Source: Cryptomeria japonica | Lineage: Eukaryota; Streptophyta; Pinopsida; Cupressales; Cupressaceae | DNA length: 64,000 nt | NCBI RefSeq assembly: GCF_030272615.1 | Contig: NC_081413.1 | Coordinates: forward strand, 609,405,209 to 609,469,208 | Direction of reading: 5' to 3' | In this document: in pieces, positions 33,371 to 44,655 of the stretch | Numbering within the stretch: the first letter of the stretch is position 1 | Layout of the letters: every line of letters begins with the position of its first letter | Program-made: the position numbers and the translations under genes | The notes under the pieces: model-generated | Told to the model about the DNA's origin: nothing | The model's input: only the letters and a program-made list of their open reading frames with translations | The model's database searches: none

Positions 33371-34404
33371 GAACACATAGTTATCGTACATGCAATTTTG
33401 AGAGCTTTTTGAAGATATATTTGGTTGCCTCCAAAGCTGAGAGTTCAACTATTGTGCAACATCAACTTCAATTTTTGGGAAAATTTTGCATGGTTCTAAT
33501 GGCCAATTTCAGGAACACACATTTCGTAGTGATAGTTAATTAGTAGTTTCATGAGAGTTTAAGGCAAAGAGTTGTATGTCAACTGTGAGTCCTTGCTTGT
33601 GTAGCACTTAATTTAGATAGCTTTAATTCCAAGAATTTAGGACATGAAACTCTATAAATTAGATATTTTGATTCATTGTAAAGGTCCACAAATTGATGAT
33701 TTGAGGTCCATTTTAGAGATTCCATTAGAGATTTTATGCAGATTTTTATAAGTTTAGAAGATCTTGTGATACTCTTTGAAGTTTAATACAAAAAGCAACT
33801 TGTGGATTGCCTGATCTGCTTGTGTGTTCTATATGGTTGTCTTCTTCGTGATTTGGTAACTTCTATCATTTGAAGCAGCAACTAGTTCTTTTGAATGCTT
33901 TATTATTTTATGAATCATATTGCGCATGTAACTGGTATATAAGGATTAAATTGATAGGGCAATTATTGGCTGGGTGATATTCATTTCCGTTGGTGTGTGA
34001 AGTTGTCTGACTTTATATACTTTCTGGGGCTTGTTGTTTGAATGTTGATTTAGTGATATTCATAATATTTGGATTAGAAAATTCTAACTGTGTGGATCAT
34101 TTAGTTATTATTGTATCGATTTCATTGTTATTTCCATGTTCCCCTGATCTATCTTTTGTTGTCTATTTTGAGAGAATCTAAATCAGAAATACAAAAAAAA
34201 AAAGGTAATTCAAAGTTGTTTCAACCAACAAGCCCCTTGACAAGTACAATCGCATCAACCACTAATATTCCCATCACTATCGAGACCCAACTATACAGAC
34301 CTTAGAGTAGTTAGCTTCCCAAAACTTACCGATTTTTAGGAGAGGTGGTGAGTGTTCACATAAACTACCTAACTATTGGTAAGTATGTCAAAACACTCGT
34401 CAAC
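33371..34404 (+). other. Element B 3' region
   Basis: AT-rich, with no coding domain and no match to the 5' end of the element. The frame at 34111-34305 looks like chance. Confidence 0.4.
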
Positions 34405-34410
34405 GGGTCA

Positions 34411-35915
34411 AATATGGTGTTTAATGATATGTAGAGGTCTCTTAGATCTATTTTGACCTATTTGTATCATTTGTAAGTCAATAAGGTCCTAGGTTGAGTC
34501 TAGGATCAAAATAAGACAAAGTTGCTCACATTGTCAAAATTGCTAAAGCAACTTTTTGTGCATTTTATGAGTGATTAGGTGTTTGTTAGTAATATTGGTT
34601 CAAAAAAGTGGTTGTAACCATTGGGAGGCCTTGAAGGAATTAAAATAGGTCCTTCCCATGACCAAACAGGGGTTGGATGCAATATTTTGTATGAAGAAGG
34701 AAGAAATTAACAAGAAAAGCATTGAGTTACTGCATTTTCTAAACGTAGCAGTCTATTCCTGAGCATTTTTCTCTATCAAAACTCATTAATTTTCCTTGGG
34801 AACCAATTGGATCTTGTGTGGGAATGAATCTAGTTTAATTTACATTTTGTCTCATCTATTTTCATTGAGTTTTTGAAAATGTATAGTAATTTTTGTACAA
34901 CTGCTCAAAACCCTAACTAGGGCTAGCAGTGAGCATATAAAGTGTAAAAACTTTATTTGTATCCATTGTGGATCCCCCAAAATGGGTGGAAAATTGTATT
35001 ATATTATATTCTTTCATATAATTGCTTTTACAGGGCTCCCTACTAGTTTTGTCACGTGCTTAAGTGGACATAAAGACTGATTTTTGTTCACATACTGGTA
35101 AAGACAGTGAGATGGTGGTGTGACAAGAGTTTGAAATGTAAGGAAGAACCTTGGAAGAGTGGTGGAGGTCAAGAAGGGTGTGTGGAGGTGTCTCCAATAT
35201 GTTCCAAGTGATTAGTAACCATTAGAACCAATCAAACCCCAATGATTTATAACTATCCTAATCCTTGTGTTGACTGTCACAGTTTGACGGTGCATTGAAA
35301 TCACTACACTTTACAAGTTTAGGATTGGATTGGGTGTTGAGTTTGATGTCAAAGGTGTAGTAGGGTGGATCCTCATCACTATTACTTGCATTTGAAGGGT
35401 TGTGAACAAATAATGGTCCATTCATTTATGATTGTCCCTACACTTTGTATGATTGTCCTAAAAAATAGTGAATCCACATTAAGCATTGTGATGTTCTCTT
35501 GGGTGGTTAGAGGGCTAGTGAACCTTGTTTGAGCATGTTAAGAAACCTTTGTAGGAATGTCAAAAGGGATAAATGGGTTTGGAAGTATCCATTACATGTT
35601 GTGCATGGGTGCTAGTTGTGATTGAAGTCCTAGTAAGGGGATGGTGATGAGCAAGTGGATACAAAGGGTTTTGATGGTGAGTGAGTGTTGGAAAGTTTGG
35701 ATTAAGGTTTGATCATGTTGTACTGCCTAGTTGAGTGTATGTCAAGGGTTGGATGTGTGTTGAGAGGCATGAATGTGTTTTTGGGTATTGTAGCTTGTGA
35801 GTACCCAATAGCCTTGTGAGGGGTTTTATGAGAGAGTGAAGAGTTATCACCTAATTGGATAGGTGGGTTGGGAGAAAGATCTCCTTAATTGGTTGAGTGT
35901 GTTGGATGCTCTACA
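34411..35915 (+). repeat. gypsy-1 5' LTR, second segment
   Basis: Continues the LTR after element B and parallels 38276-39672 closely. It extends past the truncation point of the 3' LTR, ending GTTGGATGCTCTACA at 35915 just before the primer site. Confidence 0.85.
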
Positions 35916-35921
35916 TAAAAG

Positions 35922-35932
35922 TGGTATCAAAG
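35922..35932 (+). other. gypsy-1 primer binding site
   Basis: TGGTATCAAAG, a tRNA-Met-type primer site six bases after the LTR end. Confidence 0.75.
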
Positions 35933-35990
35933 AAAAGGGTGTAGATTCCTTGAATGTTGAAATAAGATAGTTTGAGAAGTTGGAGACAAG

Positions 35991-37808
35991 ATGCCTCCAA
36001 AATGTGGGTCAGCAATTGTTAGGGAATTGAAACCCCTGAAAGAGAAGGTTGCAGCATTGGAAGCCAGAGAGAGAAGGAGAAGAGATACTAAAGGTGAGAG
36101 TGAGCAAGAAGAAGAAGCTGAGAATGAATTCCCTTAAGAGGTAGAGTTGGATCTAGAGGAAGCAAGGATAGCTAGGCTCATGAAGGCAATTAAGGCAAGT
36201 GATCACAAAGCCAAAGCAGATTTACCCATGTGTGGAGGAAAACTAGATGGAGAAGAACTCATAGATTGGATTAGGGCATTGGAAAACTATTTTGAATGTG
36301 AAGAAGTGGAAGAGAATCAAAAGGTGAAGGTTGCTAAGTAAATATTGAAAGGACGTACTCTACTTTGGTGGGATTGTGTGCAAGCCGATAGGTGGAAGAA
36401 GGACAAACCAAAGATAACTTCATGGAACAAGATGGTGGAAAAGCTGAAAGGAAATTTCTTACCTAATGACTACAATGTCCAGTTGTACAAAAGGATGAAA
36501 AATCTGAAACAAAAAGCTATGGACGTGCAAGCATACGCTGAGGAATTTCATTAGTTGGATATAAGAGCAGCACATGCGAAAGATGATGAAGAGAAGGTAG
36601 CAAGGTATCTCAATGGGTTGGATGAACTTAGTCTCACAACACCAAGAATAGTAGAAGAGTGCTACAAGTTGGCCATGAAGGCTGAGGAGAAATTAAAGAG
36701 AAGACAAGACAAGTCCTTTAGAGGGAGAGGTGGCAATACTAGAGGAAAGGGAACTTTTTCTACAAGCAAGCAACCATATGAAGACTAAGAGGAAACTAGC
36801 AAAGGCAAGGAACAAAGTGCAGAACAACAAGGAGGTTTCAGAGGCTCGAGAGGAAGATTTGGAGGAGGAAGAGGTTCAACTACATTCACAGGAAGGTGTT
36901 ATAATTGCAATGAAATTGTTCACACAAAATTCAAGTGTCCAGAAAGACAAGGTTCATCATCAGGAGGTGAAAGAAGAGGTGAAAAGAGGGTTCACCTTGT
37001 GCAAGAAAAGGATGATGGAAGTGTCCATTCTCCAAGTCATAAGTTGGAGAAGAATTTATGCTAATGAGAACACTCTTGAAGACATCCAAGGACAAGGAGA
37101 TGACACAAAGGAGAGCACTTTTCAGGACCAATTGCAAGAGAAAAGGTAAGGTATGTAAGATGGTAATAGATTCTGGTTCAACAGACAACATGGTGTCTAG
37201 AGAAATGGTGGATAAATTGAACTTGGAAAGGACTCCTCATCAAACTCCTTACAAAGCATCTTGGGTAGATGAACAAGCTTATGTTGATTTTTCAGATTGG
37301 AGAATATAAGAATAGGGTTTTGTGTGACATTTTGCCCATGGATTGTTGTCACCTGCTTTTAGGGAGGTCATGGCAATTTGATAGGCAGTCTTTGTATGAT
37401 GGATATGATAACACATACACCATCAAGAAGGGTGGAAGAAATTTTGTGTTGACACCATTGCAGGAGGATGCTGAAGAAAATAAGGGAGCCAAGATCATCT
37501 TGTTGGGTAAGAAAGAGTTTGTGAAGATCAATGAAGAAGAGACAAGTCAAGTTGAGGATACTTCAAGAAGTGGGGTTGCCAAAGACCAAAGTTTGAAGAT
37601 GGTTTCAGTTTTGAGTGATGAAAATCAGATGGTGGTGCCTAAGATGGATCACAAGAAGGTCCCAAGAGTAGTTCTACAAACAGCCACAAGGTGGTTGGAA
37701 AGAAGAAGATGCAATCATAGTGGGGACCATTGTTTTTCCTCTAGAACCAACAAGGTTAGGAAAGAAATCAGTTTCTGTCATTGCAGCAAGTCAAGGAGCA
37801 GCAAATAA
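35991..37808 (+). pseudogene. gypsy-1 gag and protease (broken)
   Basis: ATG at 35991 (MPPKCGSAIVRELKPLKEKV). The gag core follows: GEELIDWIRALENYFECE, GRTLLWWDCVQADR and YKRMKNLKQKAMDVQAYAEEF, with stops at 36136, 36339 and 36552. A basic Gly/Arg-rich region leads to the CCHC knuckle CYNCNEIVHTKFKC (36897-36938), with Val at the usual Gly. After a frameshift the aspartic protease VCKMVIDSGSTDNMVS has an intact DSG. A second frameshift lies near 37290, then LPMDCCHLLLGRSWQFDR. In autonomous relatives RT follows this point; here the frame ends at 37808 in unrelated sequence. Confidence 0.82.
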
Positions 37809-38056
37809 GGATTTGAATGCAGGTGTTCAGGTAGAGATGATAGCAAGGAAGAATGGCAAGCAAAGTGCAGGTTTAGTTTCAAGCACTCACTTGTAGCAAG
37901 GTGTGAGTAGGGCCTAAAATGATAGGCATGAATTTTTTATTCCATGGAAACAAGTTGCATTCTCAAGATCATGGGGAAGACATGGATCACCAGAGGAGAA
38001 AGTTGGAGCAAGACAAAGAATCAACTCATGTGACATGAGTTATTTTCTAGGCGGGG
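37809..38056 (+). other. gypsy-1 3' untranslated region
   Basis: Non-coding stretch ending TAGGCGGGG just before the 3' LTR, a weak polypurine tract. No domain. Confidence 0.5.
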
Positions 38057-39672
38057 TGTATGGTGCAGAAGCACCTAGCACAAGATGGCCACCATGAGGC
38101 CAAATTCATGACAAGTTGAATTTTTTATGTTTTTGTGGTGAATAAGGTCATAGGATACCATAATTGACGTAATAAAGTTCATTAAGACCATTAGATGGTG
38201 TATTGAGTCCTAGTAGGGGTCATGATGATCAATAAGGTCAAAATTGTCACTATGTTGCAAATGTCTCAATGAAATATGGTGTTTAATGATATGTAGAGGT
38301 CTTTTAGATATATTTGGACCTATTTGTATCATTTTTGAGTCATTAAGGTCCTGGGTTGAGTCTAGGATCAAAATAAGACAAAGTTGCTCACATTGTCAAA
38401 ATTGCTAAAGCAATTTTTTTGGTGCATTTTATGAGTAATTAGGTGTTTGTTAGTAATATTGGTTTGAAATAGTGGTTATAACCATTGGGAGGCCTTGGAG
38501 GCATTCAAATAGGTCCTTCCCATGACCAAAAAGCGGTTGGATGCAATATTTTGTATGAAGAAGGAAGAAATTAACAAGAAAAGCATTGAGTTACTACAAA
38601 GTCTAAACGTAGCAATCTGTTCTTGAGCATTTTTATCTATCAAAAATCATTCATTTGCCTTAGGAACCAATTGGATCTTGTGTGGGCATGAATCTAGTTT
38701 AATTTTTCTTTTGTCTCATCTGTTTTCATTGAGTTTTTGAAAAGTTATAGTAATTTTTGTAACAACTGCTCAAAACCCTACCTAGGGTTGGCAGTGAGCA
38801 TATAAAATGTAAAAAGTTTATTTGTATCCATTTTGGATCCCCCAAAATGGGTGGAAAACTATATTATATTATTTTCTTTCATGTAATTGCTTTTTTAGGG
38901 CTCCCTACTAGTTTTGGCACGTGCTTAAGTGGACACAAAGACATATTTTGTGTCACAGATTGGTAAAAATAGTGAGATGGTGGTGTGACAAGAGTTTGAA
39001 TGTAAGAAAGAACCTTAGAAGAGTGGTGGAGGTCAAGAAGGATGTGTGGAGGTGTCTCAAATATGTTCCAAATGATTAATAACCATTAGAACCAATCAAA
39101 CCCCAATGATTTATGATTGTCTTGATCCTTGTGTTGATTTTCACGGTTTGAAAGTGCATTGAAATCACTGCACTTTACAAGTTTAGAAGTGGATTGGGAG
39201 TTGAGTTTGATGTCAAAGGTGTAGTAGGGTGGATCCTCATCACTATTACTTTCATTTTAAGGGTTGTGAAAAAAGAACGGTCCATTCAATTATGATTGTC
39301 CCTACACTTTGTATGACTGTCTTAAAAAACAATGAATCCACATTAAGCATTGTGATGTTCTCTTGGGTGGTTGGGGGCGTAGTGAACCTTGTTTGATCAC
39401 ATTGAGAAACCTTTATAGGAATGTCAAAATGGGTAAATGGGTTTGGGAGTATCCATTACATGCTGTGCAGGAGTACTAGTTGTGATTGAAGTCCTAGTAA
39501 GGGAATGGTGATGAGCAAGTGGCTACAAAGGGTGTTGAAGGTGAGTGAGTGTTGGAAATTTTGGATTGAGGTCTAATCATGCTGTATTGCCTAGTTGATT
39601 GTATTTCAAGGGTTGGAGGTGTGTTGAGAGGCATGGATGTGTTTTGGGGGTATTGTAGCTTATAAGCACTCA
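38057..39672 (+). repeat. gypsy-1 3' LTR, truncated
   Basis: TGTATGGTGCAGAAGCACC at the start; it then parallels both 5' LTR segments but without element B. It stops in TAAGCACTCAA at 39672, about 115 bases short of the 5' LTR end. Confidence 0.82.
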
Positions 39673-39674
39673 AG

Positions 39675-40110
39675 ACCCACCTGACATCAACAAATAGACA
39701 TAAGTTTATCATAATGGCCACATAATACTTTACAAAATGAATTGAGGGTATACCCATGACCTATATCACTGGCACATAGATTTCTAAGTTCACTATGAAT
39801 TATATCATATGTCGATATGGAGTTCCTCTTACTATAGTCACAAACAATGGTCATCCATTTAAAAAATAAAGATGTCTATGAACTCTGTGAGAAGTTTCAC
39901 ATTCAACATCACTTCTCAACCCCATATTATCCACAAAGTAATGACCAAGTTGAGGCATCCAATAAAAACATTATCAAGATACTCAAAAAGGTTGTCAATG
40001 ACGCTGGTCGAGTTTGGCATGTGCAGTTAAATCCAACTTTATGGGCCTATCGCACTTCTATTTGCACCCTCACTGGCGCAACACCTTACTCTTTGGTGTA
40101 TGCTGCGGAA
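39675..40110 (+). pseudogene. tat-1 integrase, first part
   Basis: HKFIIMAT.YFTK, GVPLTIVTNNGHPFKNKD and FHIQHHFSTPYYPQSNDQVEASNKNIIKILKKVVNDAGR correspond to the integrase core of the second Tat element at 63280-63640. The second catalytic Asp is replaced (TNNG for IDNG), and there are stops and frame breaks before 39847. Copia-3 interrupts it at GCGGAA. Confidence 0.85.
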
Positions 40111-41611
40111 TGATAACTCAATGATGAACTGATAGTACTAACCCGGTATTGAGAGTGGGGGGTGAATTAGTACAGACAAAAATACAGTCCTAAACCAATC
40201 TGACAGCAGACACTTCAACTGACTGGCAAACAGTGACACTGGTTTGAAACAGAGTGCAACCGGTAAAGCTAAGACTGACTGAGACAAGCATTAACCGATT
40301 ACTCACTTATTTTTTCACTCACCTCAAGACTACCCTACTATTTCACCCTTATGCATAAACAGGTAATCTATCATCATATCATAATAACAGCTAGTTCAAC
40401 ATGTTTTATTGATAGGCATAAAACACAGAACCATCATATGCTTGACAGACAATAGCAAAGCATCACAAGATAAAAGCATCACACGTGACACACATATTTT
40501 TCACGTGGAAACCCAACTGGGAAAAACCACGGTGGGGATGAATACCCACAAGCTGTTTTTGAACTCTTTAGAAGTCCGCTCTGTTAGGAGCCTTGTCCGG
40601 TTAGAGACATTACGATAGGTTCTGCTAGGAATCGATCTTGTTAGAGATCACCCGATTAAGGGATGGCTAGAATACCCGGTTAAGGGTTAAACCCTATTAA
40701 AGGTTACCTTGTTAGAGGATTTCAAGAACTCAATAGCTAAAGGATTTTGAACTCAATAGCTTTGAATTACCCTGTTAAAAGATTTACAGCAAGTCAGTTA
40801 AGGCTACCCTGTTAAGGGATTTTCCAACTATTGAGGTGGTTAGAGATCAACAGGTATTACAATGATCTGGTAACAGCACTCAATGCCAATGTAGATCCAT
40901 TGAAGCTCCTCTTCACCTTCTGCGCTTACACTCTGCAGGTATCACTTATCTCCTTTTAGTCTGGCAAGAATCACGTATCCCTTCTCTTGGATACTCACAC
41001 ACAACTTTTGCCAACAACCCTAGAAAGAGTCACAACATCGACCTTATAGGAAAATAGTTAGGTCGGTAGCATAAACCCTAAACCCTAAACCTGTTAGGTT
41101 AAGGAATTCAAATGGTTCAATCCTGACCGTTGAGCACACTGCATTAATCTCCATCGTTTGTTTTCCACTGATTTCATGGCAGCTGATAACCCATCACATG
41201 TTATCACTGTTTACAGACTTCGCACATTCCCGAGGTAGATAGGAACAATCTTCTTCATGCAAGATCCTTCACGCACACAAGGCATACGTGGCAACACGAT
41301 CTGTTCTTTGTTATCATGCTAACTCATCACACAAAGTCACCGGTTGAGCCACACAAGCTTGAAGCACTTCAACCAGAAACCCTAAAGTTGAGACTACCAA
41401 CCGGTAGTCATACAATGCTTCCATGTGTCGGTTCCCATAACCATATGTCGGTTCACCTTGAACAAGCACACCGCTTCACTTTGGCACAAATGTCGATTCA
41501 CAGTGTTATACCGGTTCTCTCATATGCTGGTTCTCACCTCTTCAGCATATTGACATCAATGACAACATACAATGTCATTATATCCTCATACAGGTTCACA
41601 TAATGCCAACA
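40111..41611 (-). repeat. copia-3 left (3') LTR
   Basis: 1501 bp, TGATAACTC...AATGCCAACA. It carries the GTGGAAACCC...GGGAAAAACC motif at 40502-40532, and a short AAACCCTAAACCCTAAACC run near 41071. The 95-codon frame at 41316-41603 recurs in the other LTR and is not a gene. Confidence 0.92.
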
Positions 41612-41624
41612 ATCTCCCCCTTTG
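41612..41624 (-). other. copia-3 polypurine tract
   Basis: ATCTCCCCCTTTG on the plus strand, directly after the LTR; it reads as a purine tract on the element strand. Confidence 0.8.
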
Positions 41625-41961
41625 GGATGGCAATATACAAAGATATCAATTTCTGCAGATATCTTCTCTGCTTCACATCTTCTCCCCCTTTGACAACAAT
41701 GCCAAAGTGGAGGCACAAGCTTCCCTATTCCATTATGTTGCTCTCCCTGAGGAGTAGCATCCTTCAACACATCAATCCAAAATAAATTTGACTATGCTAT
41801 ACCTGACTGATGTGGAGCATATGCTTTTAGTTTACCTCCTGAAGGGGCAACCCCCCTAATTCACCTCTTAAGTACATAAATGTAGTCTTTGGGAGAGGCT
41901 TGGTGAATATGTCTGCTAACTGCTCCTTACTGGAAACATGTTCCAGTGCAATCTCTTTGTT

Positions 41962-43399
41962 CTAAACCTTTTCCCTTAAGAAATGATACTTAAGCTCAAA
42001 GTGCTTGGTTCTAGAATGTAAAACTAGATTCTTGGAGATATTAATTGCACTAGTATTGTCACGAAATATACTTACCGGTTTAGATACAGGAACTTTGAAG
42101 CCATTTAATACATGCTTCATCCAAATTGTCTGAGTGCAGTTCATGAAAGATGCAACATACTCTACTTCCACTGTAGACTAAGAGATACAACTCTGCTTCT
42201 TACTCATCCATGAGACCAGTCTACCACCAAGAAAGAATGCACCACCGGTTGTGCTTTTCAAGTCATCTATATTGCCTGCCCAATCAGCATCTATGTATAC
42301 TTTCAAGTTGAAATCCTTGCTATAAGGATACCACAATCCATAGTCAATAGTTCCCTTCAAATACCTAAGAATCCGCTTGACTGCAACCAAGTGAGATTCT
42401 CTTGGGCTTTTCTGGAATCTTGTAGTAATGCCAACTGCATGTGCAATATCCAGTCTACTATGCACTACATAATGCAATTTACCAATCATTGATCAATATT
42501 CTTTCTCATCAACCAATTCTAAGTCATCTTCTTTAGATAGTTTACAACAGGTCACCATCGGAGTACCAACTGGTTTGCTATCTTCCATGCCAAAGGTCTT
42601 CAACACCTCTTTGACATACTTGGACTGAGTGATAAAGATTCCATCCTTCATCTGCTGGATCTCCCCTATGAGTGACATTTCAAACTCTTTCTTCATCTCA
42701 TCTACAAACTCATGACTCATCTTTTCATATCCACCAAAGATAATATCATCAACAAATACCTCACAAATCAGGATCTAATCTCCTTCAGACTTCAAGTAGA
42801 TATTATTATCTTCACTTGTTCTCTCAAATCCAATCTTCACAAGGTGGGAATGCAGACATTCATACCATGCCCTAGGTGCCTGCTTTAGTCCATATAAGGC
42901 TTTATGTAGCCTACATACCATGTCATTGTCTTCAGATAGGGCAAACCCATCTGGTTGCTCAATATACACCTCCTCTTCAAGTACACCATTTAGGAATGCA
43001 GATTTTATATCCATTTGATATACTTTGAAACCTTTAAAAGCTGCATATGCAAGAAGCATACGGACTCCTTCCAATCTGGCTACAGAAGCAAATGTTTCTC
43101 CATAGTCTTCTCCTTCTTCTTGAGCATATCCTTTGCACACTAATCTGGCTTTGTTCCTAATCACTATGCCATCCTCATTCAGCTTATTTCTGAAAACCCA
43201 TTTAGTACCAATGACATTTTTGTGCTCCAGTCTGGGTACCAAAGACCATGTACCATTTTTCTCTATCTGGTCGAGTTCCTCTTCCATTGCCTTAATCCGG
43301 TCTTCATCCTTATGTGCCTCTTTGAATGATTTAGGCTCAAATTCAGAGATCATACAAGAGTTTTCTCTGACCTTTCTTCTTCTTATAAGGATTCCTGCA
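41962..43399 (-). pseudogene. copia-3 reverse transcriptase and RNase H
   Basis: Minus strand. RT landmarks in order: [66 protein letters not shown] and the catalytic FVDD (about 42745-42756), with [14 protein letters not shown] before it. RNase H follows: RILRYLKGTIDYGLWY, YIDADWAGN, TTGGAFFLGGRLVSW, TVEVEYVA and LRTKH-like SRTKHFELKYHFLREKV. Stops lie at 42775-42777, at about 42490 (Y.SMIGKL, where relatives have Arg) and at about 42175; there is no frameshift. Downstream of 41962 the C terminus is lost to further stops. Confidence 0.9.
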
Positions 43400-44655
43400 T
43401 CCTTATCTCCTATGATCTGCTTAGGATCATGATTCAGCTTGACATACCGAGGAATGGTCTTGATAGATTCCTCTTGCTTTTCTTCTTCATCCTCATCTCC
43501 ATCAGTATCAGCATCTACATTTGTCGGTGTAGGAAAATTGTTACTGGTACTCGGTTGGCTATCAACCGGTTCCCAGAAGGTTGCAACCAGTTCGTTTACC
43601 GCTTGCTCACTGTCGGTTTCCTCAATTTTCTCAAAGGTTTCATCAACTCTTACATTGATGCTTTCCATAATTCTCTGAGTTCTATTATTGAAACACTTTG
43701 GAGCTTTGCTCTTGGTGGAATACCCTAGGAATATTCCCTTATCACATTTAGCATCAAATTTGCTCTTGTGTTCACTCCTCTTGATGTAACATTTGCTACC
43801 AAACACTCTAAAGTAGCTAACCACAGGTGTCTTACCGGTCCAATACTCGTAAGGGGTTTTATCCTTACCTTTCTTGATGAGTACCTGGTTCATTGTATAG
43901 ACTGCAGTGCTCACCGCTTCTCTCCAAAAGGTGTGAGCTACCTTTCCTTGAATCAACATGGTTCTAGCTGCTTCAACCACAGTCCGGTTATTTCTCTCTG
44001 CTAGGCCATTCTACTGTGGAGTCCAGGGGGAAGACAGTTGCCTCTTGATGCCATGTTCTTCACAGTACTTGTTGAATTCACCGGAAGTGAATTCCCCTCC
44101 TTGATCAGTTCTCAGGCACTCGATCCTTTTACCGCTTTCCTTCTCCACTAATGCTCTGAAAGCTTTGAACTTTACAAAGGCTTCAAACTTGCCTTTCAAA
44201 AATGTGACCCACATCATTCTTGAGCAGTCATCAGTGAGAATCATGAAGTACCTATCACCCTGCACACTTCTAGTTTTCATAGGACCACACAAATCAGTAT
44301 GCACAAGATCAAGCAAGTTGTCAGTAGTGAAAGATTTACCTTTAAAGGTTGAGGAAGATATTTTCCCCAATTGACACTCTCTGCACAAGGTATTATCCAG
44401 TTTTCTTAGCAGAGGCAACCCTCTAACTGCCTTGATCTTACTAGCCTTCACAATGTTATCAAAGTTTACATGGCAGAGTCTCCTATGCCATATCCAGCTA
44501 TCATCAAATTTAGCCATAAGACATGTACTTATATTTGCATTCAGATGAAATAGGTTACCTTTGGTCTACATGTCGGTGGCCACCAATTCACCATTCTTTC
44601 CTTTGATTTTGCAAACTCCATTCTTGAATTCCAGAATGAGGCCACTGTCATTCAG
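43400..44655 (-). pseudogene. copia-3 integrase
   Basis: The HHCC zinc finger (WHRRLCHVNFDNI...LCRECQLGK) is followed by the catalytic core: LVHTDLCGPM (first Asp), CLRTDQGGEF (second Asp) and [11 protein letters not shown] (Glu). All three DDE residues are present. One TAG at 44011-44013 falls in the [10 protein letters not shown] motif, where relatives have Gln, so CAG to TAG is the simplest explanation. The C-terminal part ([34 protein letters not shown]) is intact. Confidence 0.9.

Larger units (their letters stand above)
28066..34404 (+). mobile_element. Element B: hairpin-bearing element, relative of element A
   Basis: It begins TGTTATGCCC and ends ACTCGTCAAC, flanked by GGGTCA at 28060-28065 and 34405-34410. 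The host LTR reads through unbroken after removal (compare 38265-38285). Layout: a 1.2-kb run of imperfect hairpins (28181-29395), then ATG at 29467, then about 3.9 kb of broken frames for the protein also seen in element A, then about 1 kb of 3' sequence. No LTR pair, RT, integrase or protease is visible. An A-run at 34192-34203 lies near the 3' end but not at it. Confidence 0.72.
27848..39672 (+). mobile_element. gypsy-1: Gypsy element with gag and protease only
   Basis: The 5' LTR is split by element B (27848-28065 and 34411-35915). The primer site is at 35922-35932, gag plus protease at 35991-37808, and the 3' LTR at 38057-39672. There is no RT, RNase H or integrase between protease and 3' LTR. 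This layout resembles the TR-GAG class of non-autonomous plant elements, with protease kept. The left end lacks the first bases of the LTR, and the 3' LTR is truncated near 39672, where tat-1 sequence begins, so no target duplication is available. Confidence 0.82.

Noticed and set aside
41071-41092. Telomere-like AAACCCTAAACCC run, also near 46871
   Set aside because: Only two to three units, present in both copia-3 LTRs; too short and in an LTR, so not interstitial telomere DNA of interest.
41316-41603. 95-codon frame repeated at 47114-47401
   Set aside because: It falls at the same place in the two copia-3 LTRs; not a protein family.
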